19,437 nt of DNA from DASRHY01 sp046765875 (GTDB lineage: Bacteria > Actinomycetota > Actinomycetes > Propionibacteriales > Kribbellaceae). The DNA is taken from assembly GCA_046765875.1 (NCBI GenBank), contig JBKPSJ010000003.1, positions 1-19,437 of the forward strand. Reading direction: 5' to 3'. Below are positions 7,531-14,615 of the stretch, piece after piece; the stretch's first letter is position 1, and the number at the start of each line of letters is the position of its first letter. The notes beneath the pieces are model-generated. The model saw nothing but the letters and a program-made list of their open reading frames with translations, ran no database searches and was not told where the DNA came from. Position numbers and translations under genes: made by a program.

Positions 7531-7821
7531 ATGACCAGCAAACGTTCAGCAGTCGCCGCGCTGGCGCTCGCGATCGGAGCGACCGGACTGGCCTCTAGCG
7601 AGGCATGGGCTAGGGATCCTGACAAGGAGATTCCGGTGGAGCCCGCAGTCGTCCTGCACGATCCGAGTCCGGCGTCCGGTCCGACTCATCAGGTGATCCC
7701 TGCGGAGCCCTCTCGCACGCGGATGGAGGCGGCGCAGGCGGGGGCATCCGCACTCGGTGGTGCGGGTGTGGCATGCGGCGTCATGTGGCTGTACCGCCGT
7801 CGCGGCCGGCTGGCCGGCTGA
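7531..7821 (+). CDS. Small exported protein with C-terminal membrane anchor, 96 aa
   Basis: Start ATG 7531 follows AAGGGGGAACGAA. Residues 1-28 look like a signal peptide (SKRS, then AVAALALAIGATGLA, with a likely cut after SEAWA). A Pro-rich, low-complexity extracellular middle (about 29-63) leads to one C-terminal transmembrane helix (about 70-87, ASALGGAGVACGVMWLY) ending in YRRRGRLAG. The arginines mark a cytoplasmic stop-transfer end, giving a type I single-pass topology. No LPXTG sortase motif is present. Small proteins of this layout, with the AGASALGGAG anchor, recur in Nocardioidales-type genomes and have no known function. The gap upstream to the PRTase gene is 108 bases, with no clear promoter seen there. 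The gene converges with the LAL regulator, with a hairpin at the junction. Confidence 0.75.
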   Translation: MTSKRSAVAALALAIGATGLASSEAWARDPDKEIPVEPAVVLHDPSPASGPTHQVIPAEPSRTRMEAAQAGASALGGAGVACGVMWLYRRRGRLAG

Positions 7822-7830
7822 CGTCCTGCG

Positions 7831-7870
7831 GCTGGACCTGGACACCGGTCATGCGGTTGGCAGGTCCAGC
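7831..7870. terminator. Hairpin at convergent gene junction, probable bidirectional terminator
   Basis: GCTGGACCTG (7831-7840) pairs with CAGGTCCAGC (7861-7870), a perfect 10-bp stem. The loop contains a smaller ACCG/CGGT pairing. The element lies 10 bases after the stop at 7821 and includes the stop codon and last codons of the minus-strand LAL gene. No U-tract is present on either strand, as is common in high-GC actinobacteria. Confidence 0.5.
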
Positions 7871-10413
7871 TGCGCGGCCGCCCTCGCGGCTTCGCGACGG
7901 TTGGAGACGCCCAGCTTGCCCAGTATCCGCGAGACGTGGTGCTCGACTGTCTTGTCGGAGACGAAGAGCCGCGTCGCGACCTCCGCGTTCGTCAGGCCGC
8001 CGGCGACCAGTTGCAGAACCTCGAGCTCGCGGGTGGTGAGCCCGGCCGGGTTGCTTCGCGTACTGGGCCGCAGTCCGCGTGGCACCCGCTCACCGAGGTC
8101 TCGCAAGCGCTCGGCCGCGAGCGCGGCGGCAGGTCGCGCACCGAGACGGTCGAGGATCTCGAACGCACTGGTCAGCGCGTCGGGCGTACCGACCTCTAGC
8201 AAGGCCAGAGCTTCGTCGTACGGACGGTCGACTGCGTGCCAGGCATCGGCCGCCTGCCGCCAGTGGCCGGTGATCTGCAAGGCCAGCTGAGCCGGCGTAC
8301 CAGCGGGCAGGTCCGGAGTCTGGCCGAGCCGAACGGCCCACGAGGTCAGATGGCCTCGATGGTGGGCGGTCAGGGGCTTGTCGACCCGGCCCAGCAGCCC
8401 GCTCGTAATGCGGTGGACGGTGTCCAGGTCGCGCTGCAGCCAGGCCTCCTCGGCAAGGGCCAGTGCGACCGGGACGATGTACTGCATGTCCTCGGTCGGT
8501 TCGGCTCGCTGCAGTGCCTCCAGCAGCGTCGAATGCCCATCCGGATCGCCGCGCCGCATCTTGACGGTGCCGATCGTCGTCAACGCCGGGATGTGGCCGA
8601 CGGCCATTGTTCCGGCGCGCTGCAGTACGGCCCACGCGTCGGCGCTCGCGTCGTCCCACCGGCCCCGCTTCAACTCCGAGCCGGCCAGCACCGAGGTGAT
8701 GCATACCCATCTCAGTGTCAGCTCTTGATCCTCGGCATGCCGCAGGCCATCGGCGATGACCGTGTCGGCGCTGTCGTAGCGATCGGTGTCGGTGAGGATG
8801 GCCGCGAGATTCGCGTACGCCCGCCCGCTGAGATGGCCGATGTCGTTCTCGAGGGCGATCCGCAGAGCCTGTTCGAGGTGCGCGATGCCGCCGTCGACGT
8901 CGCCGAGGTAGTAGACCATGGCCCAGCCGATCGAGTTGAGCGCGTTCGACTGGCCGTACCGGTCGTCGGCCGATCGTGCGATCTTCAGGCCCCGCTCGAT
9001 CGTCGCGACGGCCCGTCGCGTATCTCCGGTGTCCACGTCGAAGGTGCCCGCACCGATCAGGGCACGGCCCAACTCGACCGTCGGCCCGTGCGGCTCCAGT
9101 ATCGTGATGGCCTGCGATGCGTGGCGGAGTGCCAGCTCACCCTGCCCGAGGTACCAGGCCACGTACTCGAGGGCGAGGTGGGCCGCACCGATCCTGATCG
9201 GGTCGCCGATCTCGTTCCACAGATCCAGTGACTCCTCGGCAGCGCTCAGCGCCTCGTCCATCTGATCGGTCACCAGGCATTCGGCGGACAGCGCGTCGAG
9301 CAACGTGGCGCGCTCGCGGGACGGCTGCGCCGAGGCGAACCGAAGCGCGGTCCGGTAGTGGTGAACGGCCTCGCGATGTGCGCCGAGATCGGCCGCACGC
9401 CGGGCGGCCCGGGAGCCGTAGCGGAATGCGGAATCCGCCTCGTACGCGGCCGCGGCATGGCCGGCCAGGCGCGAGACGTCGACGCCGCGCCGTTGCTCGA
9501 GCATCCGCAGGATGGCCCGGTTGACCGCGGCCCCGCGGATCGGCGGCAGTTCGGCGGCGAGCGTGGCGCGGGACAACTCGTGGCGGAATTCGAGCTCCGA
9601 GCCGAAGCTCACCAGCATGCCCTCGGCGACACATTCGTCGACGCCGTCCGCGTCGGCGCCGGCGGCCTCGATCAGCATGTCCGCCTCGAAGCGCAGGCCG
9701 AGCTGACAGGCCACATCGAGTACCCGGCGGCCACGAACCGACAGCCGCGCCGCACGAGCGAGGACGACGTCGCGGATCGTTCCCGGCCTGCTCGATCCCG
9801 CGGCCAGACATTCTGTGACGAAGAACGGATTGCCCGCCGTCTGCCGGTAGACCTCGGCCGGATCGAGGTCGGAACCCGCGATCATGGCGGCGACACCCTC
9901 CTCGGACAAGGAGTCCGCCGCGATCCGGCGTACCACACCCAAACGGGCGAACTCTCCGATCAGCCGTGTCATCGTCGCGTTCGATCTGACCTCGTCGTCG
10001 CGGTACGTCGCGATCAGCATCGCCGGCAGGTCTTCCAGCCTGCGGCCCGCATAGAGCAGAAAATCGGCCGTCGCGTCGTCGGCCCAGTGCACGTCCTCGA
10101 CCAGGACGATGGTCGACTGCTGCTTGAGAGCGCCGAGAATCGCCGCGAACAGCTGATCACGTGGTAGAGCCGCATCGACCTCGAGCTGTGCGGCGACCTC
10201 GATCAACGGGCCGAGCGGCCGTGGAGTCGACAACCCGTCGCACGATCCGGCCACCACCCGTACCGCCACGTCGGCGAGGAAGGCCGCGACGAGTGCCGAC
10301 TTGCCCCCACCGGCCTCGCCGCCCACCAAGGCCAGTACGCCGCACCCGTCGCGGGTGTCCTCGAGATACTGCGAGAGCGCTGCCAATTGTGGTCCGCGCT
10401 CGATCAGCGCCAT
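7849..10413 (-). CDS. LAL-family transcriptional regulator: AAA ATPase, TPR-like repeats, LuxR HTH, 854 aa
   Basis: Second large LuxR-type regulator of the window. Walker A is GGEAGGGKS (31-39); Walker B is TIVLVEDVHWAD (101-112) within an AAA/STAND ATPase domain. Residues ~330-700 contain TPR-like helical repeats (for example EAVHHYRTALRFA, YGQSNALNSIGWAMVYYLGD, LSGRAYANLAAILTDTDRYD), a likely protein- or ligand-sensing superhelix. The LuxR HTH is at 792-854 (LTTRELEVLQLVAGG, TNAEVATRLFVSDKTVEHHV, RILGKLGVSNRREAARAA). The start ATG 10413 has no Shine-Dalgarno but sits six bases after a good -10 box, so it is probably translated from a leaderless mRNA. It is divergent from the secreted protein gene at 10564. 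It is clearly different in sequence from the 1525-4320 regulator and not a recent duplicate. Targets unknown. Confidence 0.93.
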   Translation of the reverse strand: MALIERGPQLAALSQYLEDTRDGCGVLALVGGEAGGGKSALVAAFLADVAVRVVAGSCDGLSTPRPLGPLIEVAAQLEVDAALPRDQLFAAILGALKQQSTIVLVEDVHWADDATADFLLYAGRRLEDLPAMLIATYRDDEVRSNATMTRLIGEFARLGVVRRIAADSLSEEGVAAMIAGSDLDPAEVYRQTAGNPFFVTECLAAGSSRPGTIRDVVLARAARLSVRGRRVLDVACQLGLRFEADMLIEAAGADADGVDECVAEGMLVSFGSELEFRHELSRATLAAELPPIRGAAVNRAILRMLEQRRGVDVSRLAGHAAAAYEADSAFRYGSRAARRAADLGAHREAVHHYRTALRFASAQPSRERATLLDALSAECLVTDQMDEALSAAEESLDLWNEIGDPIRIGAAHLALEYVAWYLGQGELALRHASQAITILEPHGPTVELGRALIGAGTFDVDTGDTRRAVATIERGLKIARSADDRYGQSNALNSIGWAMVYYLGDVDGGIAHLEQALRIALENDIGHLSGRAYANLAAILTDTDRYDSADTVIADGLRHAEDQELTLRWVCITSVLAGSELKRGRWDDASADAWAVLQRAGTMAVGHIPALTTIGTVKMRRGDPDGHSTLLEALQRAEPTEDMQYIVPVALALAEEAWLQRDLDTVHRITSGLLGRVDKPLTAHHRGHLTSWAVRLGQTPDLPAGTPAQLALQITGHWRQAADAWHAVDRPYDEALALLEVGTPDALTSAFEILDRLGARPAAALAAERLRDLGERVPRGLRPSTRSNPAGLTTRELEVLQLVAGGLTNAEVATRLFVSDKTVEHHVSRILGKLGVSNRREAARAAAQLDLPTA

Positions 10414-10449
10414 CTGTTCACGCTAGGAACCAGCCCGAGCCCAGGTCAA
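10414..10449 (-). promoter_or_regulatory. Promoter of the LAL regulator, leaderless arrangement
   Basis: On the minus strand, TTGACC (10449-10444), an 18-base spacer and TAGCGT (10425-10420) form a near-canonical housekeeping sigma promoter. Only 6 bases separate the -10 box from the ATG at 10413, so transcription would start at or next to the A of the ATG. The lack of a ribosome binding site agrees with this. Confidence 0.65.
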
Positions 10450-10563
10450 CGAACGCCCGCCAAGATAGGTGAGCGCCACCGCCAACATGGGGGACACACA
10501 CCGACGTCACGCATCGTCCTCGGCTTGGATCCTCGTCGCAACGTGGATTTCGAGGAGCCTTAC

Positions 10564-11094
10564 ATGAAGACCAGACTGGTGCTCGCATCGGCTGCCACCG
10601 CGCTCGCACTCACGATGTCAGCCTCTTCGGGTGCCGTCGCGCATCGTCCTGACAACTTGGCGTCGCTACGGCAGGCGACGGCCAAGTACCACAGCATCGC
10701 GGTCGCGGAGCAGAGCAAGTACGGCCTGCTCACGGACGCGGCGGGAATCGCGTGCATCGACATGCCCGGCATGGGCGGTATGGGCGTCCACTGGGCGAAC
10801 TCGACGCTGGTCGGTGACACCGCCATCGTTCCCAACCGGCCGGAGGCGGTCGTGTACGCGCCCGACCGAGACGGAACGCTACGGCTCGCGGCCGTCGAGT
10901 ACGTCGTGATCAAGTCCGCCTGGGATGCCACGCACGCCTCACCGCCGAAGCTGTTCGGGCACACGTTCATGCTGACCGAGGAGCCGAACCGTTTCGGCCT
11001 GCCGGCGTTCTACTCCCTGCACGTCTGGGTCTGGAAGCACAACCCGGCCGGCACCTTCGAGATGTGGAACCCCCGCGTGACCTGCCCTCACTGA
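10564..11094 (+). CDS. Conserved secreted protein of unknown function with CIDMPGMGGMGVH motif, 176 aa
   Basis: Start ATG 10564 follows GAGGAG. Residues 1-26 form a Sec signal peptide (MKTRLVLASAATALALTMSA, cut after SGAVA). The mature part begins with a helix (LRQATAKYHSIAVAEQSKYG), followed by CIDMPGMGGMGVH (64-76), RPEAVVYAPDRDGTLRLAAVEYVV (about 92-115), PPKLFGHTF (about 127-135) and NRFGLPAFYSLHVWVW (142-157) with a conserved-looking end NPAGTFEMWNPRVTC. The two mature Cys (64 and 174) could form a disulfide. The Met/His/Gly-rich motif and the His/Trp-rich end might bind a metal, which is speculation. I recall such proteins as widespread in bacteria and annotated only as hypothetical. 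The gene is divergent from the LAL regulator with 150 bases between starts, so that regulator could control it. Confidence 0.85.
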   Translation: MKTRLVLASAATALALTMSASSGAVAHRPDNLASLRQATAKYHSIAVAEQSKYGLLTDAAGIACIDMPGMGGMGVHWANSTLVGDTAIVPNRPEAVVYAPDRDGTLRLAAVEYVVIKSAWDATHASPPKLFGHTFMLTEEPNRFGLPAFYSLHVWVWKHNPAGTFEMWNPRVTCPH

Positions 11095-11130
11095 CGGTGA
11101 CGTAAGGCGAGCCGACCAGTCCGGCAACCT

Positions 11131-11155
11131 GATTTCAATTGGGCCGGTTGGGTAC
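11131..11155 (+). promoter_or_regulatory. SigB/SigF-type promoter candidate upstream of GAF-ANTAR gene
   Basis: GATT (11131-11134), 15 bases, then GGGTAC (11150-11155) matches the GNNT-N14-16-GGGTAY pattern that I recall for actinobacterial stress sigma factors of the SigB/SigF class. The start codon follows 11 bases after the -10 element, giving a very short leader. Short motifs like this can arise by chance. Confidence 0.35.
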
Positions 11156-11166
11156 GGGCTCTGATT

Positions 11167-11865
11167 ATGAGCAAGGACCAACTGCTGGAGGCTGCGCGAC
11201 GGCTATCGCAGATCCTGACCCCCGGCGACCTGGACCACACTCTGAGTCAGATCACGACTGCGGCGGTCCAGGTGTTGCCCGACGTGGCGTATGCGAGCAT
11301 CACCGTCCTGCATGCCGACGGCCGGCTGGAGACCGGAGCGCCGACCGATGAGCTACTGCTCCCTGTCGACGAGGCGCAGCACGAGCTGCGTCAGGGGCCG
11401 TGCTACCAGGCGGCCGCCGACTCGGCGCACGTCATCGCGCCGGACCTGGCAGCCGACCAGCGCTTCCCCCGCTATGCGGCGATCGCCGTGGCGGCGGGCA
11501 TCCGCGCGCAGGCGGGGCTGCCCCTGTTCGACGCACCCACATCAACTGGTGCACTCAACCTGTACTCGCTCCATGTCGGTGCGTTCGAGGATCTCGGCTC
11601 CCTCGGTCAATTGTTTGCACATCACTCCGCGACGGCTCTCGGGTACGCACAGGAAGTCGAAAACCTGCAGGAGGCTGTGCGCACTCGCGGAACGATCGGC
11701 AAGGCGCTCGGCATTGTCATGGAGCGCTACAAACTCACCGATCAGCGCGCCTTCGCCTTCCTGGCCCGGCTCTCCCAGCACGGCAACCTGAAGTTGCGAC
11801 TGGTGGCCGAGAAGATCGTCGCAGACGCCGAGCAGCAGGGCGAGAAACTGATATCCCGACAGTAG
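11167..11865 (+). CDS. GAF and ANTAR domain-containing RNA-binding regulator, 232 aa
   Basis: The N-terminal GAF domain (about 15-160) contains a core such as AYASITVLHADGRLETGAPT and RQGPCYQAAADSAHVIAPDL, a small-molecule or signal sensor. The C-terminal ANTAR domain (about 168-225: RGTIGKALGIVMERYKLTDQ, AFAFLARLSQHGNLKLRLVA, EKIV) is a three-helix RNA-binding module that acts in transcription antitermination at paired hairpins. The length is typical for this pairing in actinobacteria, where many paralogues exist. The ATG at 11167 has no obvious ribosome binding site and lies just downstream of a SigB/SigF-like promoter candidate, so it may be leaderless or have a very short leader. The gene stands alone between the secreted protein and a terminator hairpin. 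Its RNA targets are not visible here. Confidence 0.92.
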   Translation: MSKDQLLEAARRLSQILTPGDLDHTLSQITTAAVQVLPDVAYASITVLHADGRLETGAPTDELLLPVDEAQHELRQGPCYQAAADSAHVIAPDLAADQRFPRYAAIAVAAGIRAQAGLPLFDAPTSTGALNLYSLHVGAFEDLGSLGQLFAHHSATALGYAQEVENLQEAVRTRGTIGKALGIVMERYKLTDQRAFAFLARLSQHGNLKLRLVAEKIVADAEQQGEKLISRQ

Positions 11866-11903
11866 CTTGCCCTAGGCAACTAGATCGGCTCCGTATACGA
11901 CAA

Positions 11904-11931
11904 AGGCAAGGAGATTTGAATCTCCTTGCCT
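11904..11931 (+). terminator. Strong hairpin terminator after the GAF-ANTAR gene
   Basis: AGGCAAGGAGAT (11904-11915) pairs perfectly with ATCTCCTTGCCT (11920-11931) around a TTGA loop; an inner T-A pair can extend the symmetry. It starts 38 bases after the stop at 11865 and is followed by a pyrimidine-rich TCTCCT. It would separate the ANTAR transcript from the rifamycin-resistance gene downstream. The loop-side TTGAAT (11916-11921) could double as a -35 box for the next gene. Confidence 0.7.
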
Positions 11932-11953
11932 CTCCTAAGGTATAGCGCAGGGG

Positions 11954-11972
11954 TGGGCTTGCGGCAAGACCC
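11954..11972 (+). promoter_or_regulatory. Rifamycin-associated element (RAE) upstream of rox
   Basis: TGGGCTTGCGGCAAGACCC is an imperfect palindrome centred on CTTGC-G-GCAAG. It matches 17 of 19 positions of the RAE as I remember it (GGGGCTTGCGGCAAGGCCC), the inverted repeat known upstream of rifamycin-inactivating genes in actinobacteria and needed for their induction by rifamycins. It sits 82 bases before the rox start. A possible promoter, TTGAAT (11916-11921), 19 bases, TATAGC (11941-11946), would place the transcription start at about the first base of the element. Confidence 0.8.
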
Positions 11973-12053
11973 GGGTCGTGGCGCACAATCGACGGCCGTA
12001 GCCAGAACTGCGGTTTTGGCTGACATCCGAAACTTGCTGACGATGGGGGCTTC

Positions 12054-13493
12054 ATGACCGACGTGATCGTTGTCGGTGGCGGACCGACCGGACTGATGCT
12101 GGCAAGCGAGTTGCGGCTGCATGGCGTGCACGTACTCGTACTGGAGAAGGAGGTGGAGCCGACGCGGTATGTCCGCGCGCTCGGCCTGCACGTACGCAGC
12201 ATCGAGGTGATGGACCAGCGCGGCCTGCTGGAGCGGTTCCTCGAGCGCGGCCGGCTGTACCCGCTCGCCGGCTACTTCGCCGGCATCCCCAAGCCGCTAC
12301 CGGATCACCTGGACACCGCACATTCGTACATCCTCGGCATCCCGCAGACCGCCACGGAACGACTGCTGGCCGAGCACGCGACCGAACTCGGCACCGAGAT
12401 CCGGCGCGGCTGCGAGGTGGTCGGACTGAGCCAGGACGAGCAAGGAGTTACCGCCGAGTTGGCCGACGGCAAGCAGCTGCACGCGCGCTATCTCGTCGGC
12501 TGCGACGGTGGCCGCAGCACCGTACGCAAGCTGCTCGGCATCGACTTCCCGGGCGAGCCCGCCGGCGTCGAGTGGCTGCTGAGCGAGCTGGAAGTGGGTG
12601 CGCCGCCGGAGACGCTGGCTGCCGTGTCGGCCGAGGTCGCCAAGGCCGATCTGCAGTTCGGTCCGGCTCCACACGAGGTCGGGGTGTACCGCTTCGTCCT
12701 GCGCGCCGAGGAGGTGGCCGAGGACCGTACGGTCTCGCCGACCCTCGAGGAGTTCAAGCAGCGGTTGCGGGCGCTCGCCGGAACCGACCTCGGCGTGCAC
12801 TCACCGCGCTTCGTGGGCCGCTTCGGCGACGCCACCCGGCTGGCCGAGCGCTACCGGGACGGCCGCGTGCTACTGGCCGGCGACGCGGCCCACGTTCATC
12901 CGCCGATCGGCGGTCAGGGCCTCAACCTCGGTATCCAGGACGCCTTCAACCTCGGCTGGAAGCTGGCCGCCGAGATCGGCGGCTGGGCACCGGCGGGTCT
13001 GCTCGACAGCTATCAGACCGAACGGCACCCGGTGGCCGCCGACGTACTGAGCACCACCCGCGCGCACAGCGAGTTGCTGTCCTCCGGGCCCGGACCGCAG
13101 TCGGTACGCCGGCTGCTGGCGGAACTGATGGACTTCGAGGACGTGAACCGGTACCTGATCGAGAAGGTCACCGGGATCGGGATCCGGTACGACTTCGGCG
13201 AGGGGGCGGCACTGCTCGGCCGGCGGATGCGGGACATCGAGCTGAAGAACGGCCGCCTGTACGCCCTGATGCACGGCGGCCGCGGGCTGCTGCTCGACCG
13301 GACCGGCCTGCTCTCGGTAAAGGGCTGGGCAGATCGGGTCGACCACGTGGTCGAGGGCAGCGAAGAGCTGGAGGCACCAGCCGTACTGCTCCGGCCGGAC
13401 GGCGTCGTCGCGTGGGTGGGGGAGGACCAGGCCGACCTGCTCACCCAGGTGGAAAACTGGTTCGGCTCCCCCACCGGGGTGACATCCGGGTGA
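12054..13493 (+). CDS. rox: Rifampicin monooxygenase (Rox), FAD-dependent, 479 aa
   Basis: Class A flavoprotein monooxygenase that oxidises rifamycins using NAD(P)H and O2, leading to opening of the ansa chain and resistance. Visible motifs are the FAD/Rossmann GGGPTG (8-13), the DG motif ARYLVGCDGGRSTVRK (about 144-159) and the GD motif GRVLLAGDAAHVHPP (270-284) with GGQGLNLGIQDAFNLGWKLA after it. The C-terminal thioredoxin-like domain ends in APAVLLRPDGVVAWVGED. Length and motif wording closely follow characterised Rox proteins, for example HVRSIEVMDQRGLLERFL and ATERLLAEHATELG. The start ATG 12054 has GGGGG five bases before it. The RAE 82 bases upstream independently supports the assignment and rifamycin-inducible expression. 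Other class A hydroxylases of aromatic polyketides are the alternative, judged less likely. Confidence 0.92.
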   Translation: MTDVIVVGGGPTGLMLASELRLHGVHVLVLEKEVEPTRYVRALGLHVRSIEVMDQRGLLERFLERGRLYPLAGYFAGIPKPLPDHLDTAHSYILGIPQTATERLLAEHATELGTEIRRGCEVVGLSQDEQGVTAELADGKQLHARYLVGCDGGRSTVRKLLGIDFPGEPAGVEWLLSELEVGAPPETLAAVSAEVAKADLQFGPAPHEVGVYRFVLRAEEVAEDRTVSPTLEEFKQRLRALAGTDLGVHSPRFVGRFGDATRLAERYRDGRVLLAGDAAHVHPPIGGQGLNLGIQDAFNLGWKLAAEIGGWAPAGLLDSYQTERHPVAADVLSTTRAHSELLSSGPGPQSVRRLLAELMDFEDVNRYLIEKVTGIGIRYDFGEGAALLGRRMRDIELKNGRLYALMHGGRGLLLDRTGLLSVKGWADRVDHVVEGSEELEAPAVLLRPDGVVAWVGEDQADLLTQVENWFGSPTGVTSG

Positions 13494-13547
13494 AAGGCCG
13501 CGTGGCTACGATCCCCGGATTCGCCGTCGCTTAAGGAGGGCCCACTC

Positions 13548-14135
13548 ATGGGCAAGGTCCAGACCCACATGACGATGTCCCTGGACGGATACATCGCCGG
13601 CCTCGACGACAATCCCGGCGAGCTGTTCGACTGGTACGCCGCCGGCGAGGTGTCCGTCCCGAGTGCCAACCCGGGCGTGGCCTTCAATGTCGACGAGGCC
13701 AGCGCTCAGGTGCTGCGGGAGCTCACCGAGAGTGTCGGAGCACTCGTGTCCGGCCGGCATCTGTTCGACATCACCGACGGCTGGGGCGACTCCCACCCGG
13801 TCGGCGCCCCGGTCGTCGTGGTCACCCACGAGGTGCCGGCGAATGCCGCCGAGAAGTGGCCGAAGACGACCTTCGTCGACGGAGTCGAGGCAGCGATCGG
13901 CAAAGCGCAGGAGATCGCCGGCGACAAGGACGTCACGATCGCCAGTACGGACATCACCCGGCAGGCACTCGACCTCGGCCTGGTGGACGAGGTGTCGGTG
14001 AGCCTGGTACCGGTGCTGTTCGGCGAGGGCATCCCGTACTTCTCGAAACTGGACCGCGGACACGTGCTGCTCGAGGACCCGGTCGTGGTCCAGGGCCGCC
14101 GCGCCCTCCACCTGAAATACCCGGTCCGTCGCTAG
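13548..14135 (+). CDS. Dihydrofolate reductase-like / RibD C-terminal domain protein, 195 aa
   Basis: Start ATG 13548 is preceded by TAAGGAGGG. The protein is a stand-alone RibD_C-type NADPH reductase domain, the family related to dihydrofolate reductase and the riboflavin reductase RibD. It starts HMTMSLDGYIAGLDDNPGELFDWY, then has GALVSGRHLFDITDGWGD (about 64-81), PVVVVTHEVP (about 87-96), VTIASTDITRQALDLGLVDE (about 126-145) where GG/GS is usual near the cofactor, and SLVPVLFGEGIPYF (about 149-162). Most genomes of this group carry many such proteins with unknown substrates. It follows rox by 54 bases in the same direction, so it may be co-transcribed, but a lone TACGAT (13507-13512) in the gap could be its own -10 box. 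A role with rifamycin is not shown. Confidence 0.9.
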   Translation: MGKVQTHMTMSLDGYIAGLDDNPGELFDWYAAGEVSVPSANPGVAFNVDEASAQVLRELTESVGALVSGRHLFDITDGWGDSHPVGAPVVVVTHEVPANAAEKWPKTTFVDGVEAAIGKAQEIAGDKDVTIASTDITRQALDLGLVDEVSVSLVPVLFGEGIPYFSKLDRGHVLLEDPVVVQGRRALHLKYPVRR

Positions 14136-14232
14136 CAGGTGCTGAACCTCGGCGCACATCCGTACGTACTGACCGATGAGTTTTCAGCCGGACACCGGTC
14201 TGTACGGGTGAGCAGCCAAGGAAGGAGCAGCG

Positions 14233-14352
14233 ATGATGCGCCAGATCCGGATCCAGAAGCCGGCCAAGAAGTCGGCCAGGACCACGACGTACCGCACCAA
14301 CGGTCGCGACATCGACCTGCGGACGCCGTCAGGCCGCCTCCTGCGCTACTGA
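14233..14352 (+). CDS. Very small basic protein, 39 aa
   Basis: I do not recognise it. The frame starts ATG-ATG at 14233, preceded by AAGGAAGGAGCAGCG, a near-ideal ribosome binding site, and ends in TGA at 14350-14352. Almost all codons end in G or C. The product is strongly basic (KPAKKSARTTTYR near 9-21, RTPSGRLLRY at the end), with no Cys, no signal peptide and no membrane segment. It could be a nucleic-acid- or ribosome-associated peptide; that is speculation. A GC-rich hairpin begins 35 bases after the stop, which would fit a short single-gene transcript. It lies between the intact RibD_C gene and a decayed RibD_C relative. The good start signal and codon pattern together make it more credible than other short frames here. 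Confidence 0.6.
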   Translation: MMRQIRIQKPAKKSARTTTYRTNGRDIDLRTPSGRLLRY

Positions 14353-14386
14353 CAGCACCCGCTCGGCTGCTAGCGTCGCAGGAGAT

Positions 14387-14405
14387 CGCGCGAGCCAGTC
14401 GCGCG
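14387..14405 (+). terminator. Hairpin downstream of the 39-aa gene
   Basis: CGCGCGA (14387-14393), loop GCCAG, TCGCGCG (14399-14405) form a 7-bp all-GC-rich stem. It is placed as expected for a terminator of the 39-aa gene, but it has no U-tract. Confidence 0.4.
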
Positions 14406-14615
14406 TGCCCGGTTGTGGGTCTGCTCGTCTTGTTGTGACTTCCCGCGGCGTCATGCAGCGTCCCAGCCCACAGCAATGTGCGGGAACCTTCGATCCCGCC
14501 GGCATGGGACGTCGCCGACGGACCTACGCCTGGACATCCGACCCGGGCCTGCTGCCGGATCAGCCACTTTCGTAACAGCTCTCAGTCGACCTGGACACGC
14601 GGCCGATCGACCTCG

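Noticed and set aside
11904..11931. ANTAR antitermination target at the hairpin behind the GAF-ANTAR gene
   Set aside because: ANTAR targets are two tandem hairpins with hexanucleotide loops. This is one long stem with a tetraloop, which fits a terminator better.
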